The translations under genes were made by a program, and so were the position numbers. The notes under the pieces are model-generated. The model searched no databases. It was not told where the DNA came from and worked only from the letters and a program-made list of their open reading frames with translations. From contig JBBQUQ010000001.1 in the NCBI GenBank assembly GCA_038212325.1, forward strand, positions 1 to 64,000: a stretch of 64,000 nt of DNA, read 5' to 3'. The stretch is from CAIVAT01 sp038212325. Its GTDB lineage: Bacteria > Bacteroidota > Bacteroidia > Bacteroidales > FEN-979. Positions within the stretch are counted from its first letter, which is position 1. Every line of letters starts with the position of its first letter. Positions 60,643 to 64,000 of this stretch are shown here, piece by piece.

Positions 60643-61400
60643 TGCTTTATTCAACAAAGGGCATTGTTTTTCATTCTATCAAATATTCAGAGACCAGTGT
60701 AATCGTTAAAATTTACACCGGGATGTTCGGAATTCAATCCTACCTTTTCAAAGGCATCCGCGTTTCAAAATCAAAAATCAAGCCCGGGCTTTTTCAATCC
60801 ATGACTCTGCTTGACCTGGTGGTGTATCATCGGGAAAAACATTCGCTGCAATCGGTGAAGGAGGTGCGTATTGCCCATCCGTTTAAAACCATCCCGTTCG
60901 ATATCCGGAAAAGTTCTGTGGTTCTGTTTATCAATGAGTTGGCTTATAAGGCCATCCGTGAAGAAGAGCCCAACCCCGACCTTTTTGAATTTCTCTGGCA
61001 AACATGTCTCGACCTGGACGGAACGGAAGAAAGCGTGTCAGGTTTCCACATCCGCTTTGCGCTTGAGCTGATGCATCACCTTGGCATCTTCCCGCAAAAC
61101 AACTATTCATCGGCATTTCCGGTGTTCAACCTGCGCGAAGGGCTTTTCCAGGCCTCCATCCCGGTCCATCCGAATTATCTCGACCAGGAGTACAGCCGGA
61201 TGATGTCGGGGGTGCTCGAAAAATGCCAGGTGGAGGCAAACCAAAATGGTGAAATTGTGAAATGGCGGAATGGTGAAATGTTCCAGGATGCAGGAGCAAG
61301 GAACAAGCTGCTTGAAATCATTCTTCTTTATTATCAGCTGCATCTTCCCGGGTTCAGGGAAGTACAGTCGCATCATATCCTCCATGAAGTTTTGGCCTAA
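60642..61400 (+). CDS. recO: DNA repair protein RecO
   Basis: 252 residues. RecO loads RecA on SSB-coated DNA in the RecFOR pathway. The N-terminal OB fold (STKGIVFHSIKYSETSVIVKI, FGIQSYLFKGIRVSKSK) and the helical C-terminal domain (SVVLFINELAYKAI, ELMHHLGIFPQN, HILHEVL) are seen. The zinc-binding Cys set of some RecO proteins is absent, as is common in this phylum. An 8-bp tandem repeat (61244-61283) lies inside the gene and codes for NGEIVKWRNGEMF between two helices. The frame is kept, because five 8-bp units plus flanking bases do not disturb it. It starts at TGATG with the porZ stop. Confidence 0.9.
   Translation: MLYSTKGIVFHSIKYSETSVIVKIYTGMFGIQSYLFKGIRVSKSKIKPGLFQSMTLLDLVVYHREKHSLQSVKEVRIAHPFKTIPFDIRKSSVVLFINELAYKAIREEEPNPDLFEFLWQTCLDLDGTEESVSGFHIRFALELMHHLGIFPQNNYSSAFPVFNLREGLFQASIPVHPNYLDQEYSRMMSGVLEKCQVEANQNGEIVKWRNGEMFQDAGARNKLLEIILLYYQLHLPGFREVQSHHILHEVLA
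61244..61283 (+). repeat. 8-bp tandem repeat inside recO
   Basis: Units AAATGGTG, AAATTGTG, AAATGGCG, GAATGGTG, AAATGTTC. It belongs to the family at 22.9, 28.0, 44.2 and 62.9 kb. Confidence 0.85.
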
Positions 61401-61405
61401 ATCTG

Positions 61406-61413
61406 TATCTTTG
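61406..61413 (+). promoter_or_regulatory. -7 element of lysS
   Basis: TATCTTTG, a perfect -7 box 17 nt before the lysS ATG at 61430. A TTTG at 61391-61394 is too close to be the -33 element. Confidence 0.4.
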
Positions 61414-61429
61414 CCGAAAATTTGGCAAT

Positions 61430-62965
61430 ATGACGACAGGATTAACCGAACAGGAAACCATACGCAGAAATTCACTGAATGAGCTTACCAGGCTTGGCAT
61501 CGACCCGTATCCCCCGGAAACGTTTGAGGTCAATGTAAAATCGTCTGATATAAAAAATAATTTCCCCGCCGACCACACCCTTTTCCAGCAGGCAAGCATC
61601 GCCGGGCGCATCATGAGCAGGCGCATCATGGGGGCTGCATCCTTTGTGGAGCTCCAGGATGAAAGCGGCCGCATCCAGCTGTATATGAAGCGGGATGACA
61701 TATGCCCGGGAGAAGATAAAACACTGTACAACACCGTATTCAAAAAATTGCTCGATATCGGCGACATCATTGGTGTGACAGGCTTTGTCTTCATCACCCA
61801 GATGGGAGAAATCACCATCCATGTCCAGTCGCTGAAGCTGCTCTGCAAATCCCTCCGGCCGCTGCCCATCGTGAAGGAAAAGGAGGACGAGGTTTTTGAT
61901 GCATTCACCGATCCGGAACAACGGTATCGCCAGCGCTATGTCGACATGATCGTAAACCCTGAGGTGCGCGAGGTATTTGTAAAACGAAATATCCTGTTAA
62001 ATTCGATGCGCAATTACCTGAATGCCAAATCGTACCTTGAAGTTGAGACCCCGATTTTGCAACCCCTTTACGGAGGCGCGGCCGCCAGACCATTTAAAAC
62101 CTTCCACAACACGCTGGATATGACGCTCTATCTCCGCATTGCGAATGAGCTTTACCTGAAAAGGCTGATCGTAGGCGGATATGACGGCGTTTATGAATTT
62201 TCAAAGGATTTTCGCAACGAGGGGATGGACCGTTTTCACAATCCCGAATTCACCCAGATGGAGTTGTATGTTGCCTATAAAGACTATGAGTGGATGATGG
62301 ATCTCGTGGAGGAGATGGTGGAAAAGATCGCCATGGACCTGCACGGGAAAACACAGGTACAGGTGGGCGAAAACATGGTCGATTTCAAACGGCCATGGAA
62401 ACGGTTTAGCATGTTCGAAGCTATCCAACATTTTACCGGGATCAGCATTGACGGAAAATCGGAGGAGGAACTCGGCGAAATCGCCAAAGAGCTGGATGTG
62501 CCCATCGATCGCACCATGGCCAAGGGAAAGATCATCGACCAGATATTTGGTGAAAAATGCGAACCGTTCCTCATCCAGCCGACGTTCATCACCGATTACC
62601 CGGTGGAGATGTCGCCGCTTGCCAAGAAGCATCGCAGCAAACCCGGTTTGGTTGAACGGTTTGAAGCCATTTGCAATGGGAAAGAGCTCTGCAACTCCTT
62701 CTCCGAGTTAAACGATCCCATCGACCAGCGCGAGCGGTTTGCATCGCAGCTTGAACTGGGAAAACGCGGCGACGATGAGTCGATGGTGCTCGACGAAGAT
62801 TTTCTGCGGGCGCTTGAATTCGGCATGCCGCCCACCGCCGGGCTCGGTATCGGCATTGACCGTTTGACCATGATCATGACCAATTCCCAATCCATCCAGG
62901 ATGTGCTTTTCTTCCCGCAGATGCGGCCGGAGAAGAGGCCAAATAGTGAAATGGCGAAATGGTGA
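61430..62965 (+). CDS. lysS: Lysyl-tRNA synthetase, class II
   Basis: 511 residues. An OB-fold anticodon-binding domain (IAGRIMSRRIMGAASFVELQD) is followed by the class II catalytic core. Motif 2 is DFRNEGMDRFHNPEFTQME and motif 3 is GLGIGIDRLTMIMTNS, then the usual end QDVLFFPQMRPE. It charges tRNA-Lys. The expected family end is close to RPEKR. The extra residues PNSEMAKW and the TGA stop are read from an 8-bp repeat (62941-62967), so the original stop was probably replaced by the repeat. No other anomaly. Confidence 0.96.
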   Translation: MTTGLTEQETIRRNSLNELTRLGIDPYPPETFEVNVKSSDIKNNFPADHTLFQQASIAGRIMSRRIMGAASFVELQDESGRIQLYMKRDDICPGEDKTLYNTVFKKLLDIGDIIGVTGFVFITQMGEITIHVQSLKLLCKSLRPLPIVKEKEDEVFDAFTDPEQRYRQRYVDMIVNPEVREVFVKRNILLNSMRNYLNAKSYLEVETPILQPLYGGAAARPFKTFHNTLDMTLYLRIANELYLKRLIVGGYDGVYEFSKDFRNEGMDRFHNPEFTQMELYVAYKDYEWMMDLVEEMVEKIAMDLHGKTQVQVGENMVDFKRPWKRFSMFEAIQHFTGISIDGKSEEELGEIAKELDVPIDRTMAKGKIIDQIFGEKCEPFLIQPTFITDYPVEMSPLAKKHRSKPGLVERFEAICNGKELCNSFSELNDPIDQRERFASQLELGKRGDDESMVLDEDFLRALEFGMPPTAGLGIGIDRLTMIMTNSQSIQDVLFFPQMRPEKRPNSEMAKW

Positions 62966-62967
62966 AA
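62941..62967 (+). repeat. 8-bp tandem repeat supplying the lysS stop codon
   Basis: Units AAATAGTG, AAATGGCG, AAATGGTG, then AAA. The lysS TGA lies in the third unit. The next, convergent gene ends at 62968. Confidence 0.85.
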
Positions 62968-64000
62968 TCAACGGATCAATGCGATCCGGATTGTTTCTAC
63001 ATTGTTTTTAGTTCTGAGCATGCACAGATAAATTCCTCCAGGAAGTTTGTCGCCGCCGTTATCGGTTCCATCCCATTGAACCTTGAAAGATCCCGGTTCA
63101 AGTACCTGCGAAACCAGTGATTTGACCCTGACTCCATTGACATCCAGTATTTCCATTGAAACCTCTCCGCGCATTGTTATTTCCAGCGGAATGGTTGTAA
63201 CAAAACTAAACGGATTGGGGTAACTGTCTCCAATGCCAGCATGATTTACAGGTTCGCCAACAGAGGTCAGTAAAGCTGCATTGACCATGATAATCAAGTG
63301 AAAGCTGCCGGCAGAGGTGGTCACTCTCAGGCTATCCATCAAATAGACAATAGAGGGATTCAAATTAAGCAGAAAAGCAATCGATACCCGGAAGGCAACG
63401 CTGTCGCCTGGGTTGACCTGGTGAGGCAACGCTACTGAAATGGAATCAACAGACCATCCAAAAGCTGTTCCCTGCTGCTGAATTGCAGTCAGACTGATCG
63501 GATTTGGTGTGTAGTTATGCAACTGGACGATTTGCCTGCCTTCGCTGGTCGTATTAACCCAGATGGTATCCGGAACAGGTGTTAAGTTGGTATAAACCGT
63601 CTGGAAAGAAAACGGGTCGGCAGCCCCGATGAGCGGGGCAGATGCATGGCGACCCGACTCGTCGGCAGCGGTAAGATAGTATTTTACCACACTTCCGGCA
63701 GGCTGTTTGGGAATTGTGCCGGTGTAATTTTTGCCTGCCGTGTTCAACATCAGTGCCGTGTGATAGGATCCGCCATTCACCTGGTAATGAATCAGCACCG
63801 AATCGGCCTTAACCGGCTGATGGCTGCTGGCAATGATCTCGGCACTCACCGGGTAATCAGATTCGCAAGGCTGGTTGCCAAAGATGGGGATATGCTTAAT
63901 CTGAAGCAGGCCAATGTCGGAAATCCCCATCACCCGGCAGTGCAGGGCATCAGTCGATACCCAGGGAGTTGATGGATTCCCGATAAAGCCAATCACCTGG
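62968..64000 (-). CDS. T9SS-secreted protein, probable agmatine/peptidylarginine deiminase (C-terminal part)
   Basis: At least 343 residues; the frame is open at the window edge, so the N-terminus is missing. The first visible stretch, PWVSTDALHCRVMGI, looks like the catalytic-Cys region of secreted members of the peptidylarginine/agmatine deiminase family (Cys at 63937-63939). It is followed by an Ig-like domain (VSAEIIASSHQPVKADSVLI, IPKQPAGSVVKYYLTAADES) such as the one behind the catalytic domain in P. gingivalis PPAD. The end is a FlgD-like T9SS sorting domain (SYPNPFSFVTTIPLEI, WDGTDNGGDKLPGGIYLCML). The T9SS assignment is firm. The deiminase assignment rests on one short segment plus architecture. 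Confidence 0.6.
   Translation of the reverse strand, partial: QVIGFIGNPSTPWVSTDALHCRVMGISDIGLLQIKHIPIFGNQPCESDYPVSAEIIASSHQPVKADSVLIHYQVNGGSYHTALMLNTAGKNYTGTIPKQPAGSVVKYYLTAADESGRHASAPLIGAADPFSFQTVYTNLTPVPDTIWVNTTSEGRQIVQLHNYTPNPISLTAIQQQGTAFGWSVDSISVALPHQVNPGDSVAFRVSIAFLLNLNPSIVYLMDSLRVTTSAGSFHLIIMVNAALLTSVGEPVNHAGIGDSYPNPFSFVTTIPLEITMRGEVSMEILDVNGVRVKSLVSQVLEPGSFKVQWDGTDNGGDKLPGGIYLCMLRTKNNVETIRIALIR

Overview
The window reads as chromosomal DNA of a member of the Bacteroidota (class Bacteroidia or a near relative). Several independent signs agree. Many secreted proteins end in type IX secretion (T9SS) sorting domains, and a PorZ-like T9SS component is present. MurF and alanine racemase are fused. 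The futalosine-pathway enzyme MqnC is encoded. Promoters have the TTTG / TAnnTTTG form of this phylum, and Shine-Dalgarno sites are almost absent (cysD is an exception). A DUF3494 ice-binding protein hints at a cold or environmental habitat, but that is only a hint.

Layout. 1-3.2 kb: the 3' end of a glutamine synthetase gene, then on the minus strand a small TPR ORF, an O-antigen-ligase-like membrane protein and a saccharopine-dehydrogenase-like reductase. 3.3-24.3 kb: a FAM151-like lipoprotein (plus strand), then eleven minus-strand genes that look like one surface-glycan unit. In order of transcription these are a polyprenyl-phosphate-type GT2, a single-pass protein with a beta-sandwich, a GT-C-like protein, a DHHW/AlgX-like protein, an MBOAT acyltransferase, a second GT-C-like protein, a second DHHW-like protein, a T9SS papain-like peptidase, an FG-GAP protein, a GH16-like lipoprotein and an LtaS-like phosphotransferase. 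24.4-29.5 kb: murF-alr, pdxA and a leucyl aminopeptidase (minus). 29.6-30.7 kb: mqnC (plus).

30.9-42.3 kb: four T9SS-exported proteins (a trypsin-like protease, a LamG protein, a FISUMP protein and a double ice-binding protein). Three of them share a short module just before the sorting domain. 42.9 kb: a tRNA with a CAT anticodon and its terminator. 43.1-52.7 kb: housekeeping genes (queA, ispD, GT2, flippase-like, ruvC, arginase-fold, topA, miaB). 52.7-58.2 kb: wza-like, wzc-like, cysD, cysN, which suggests export of a possibly sulfated polysaccharide. 58.3-63 kb: porZ-recO and lysS. The right edge cuts a T9SS protein that is probably a secreted deiminase.

How the genes fit together (inference): the minus-strand operon could make a lipid-linked sugar, transfer it with GT-C enzymes, O-acylate the glycan with MBOAT and DHHW proteins and add a phospho-group with the LtaS-like enzyme. 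Four of its proteins carry a similar W...IDD beta-sandwich that resembles a carbohydrate-binding module.

The most unusual feature of the DNA itself is a set of short tandem repeats with unit lengths of 7, 8 and 9 bp scattered across the window. They sit at gene borders, where they supply start and stop codons, and also inside the coding parts of recO, murF-alr and the aminopeptidase. I see no CRISPR array, insertion sequence, rRNA or phage.
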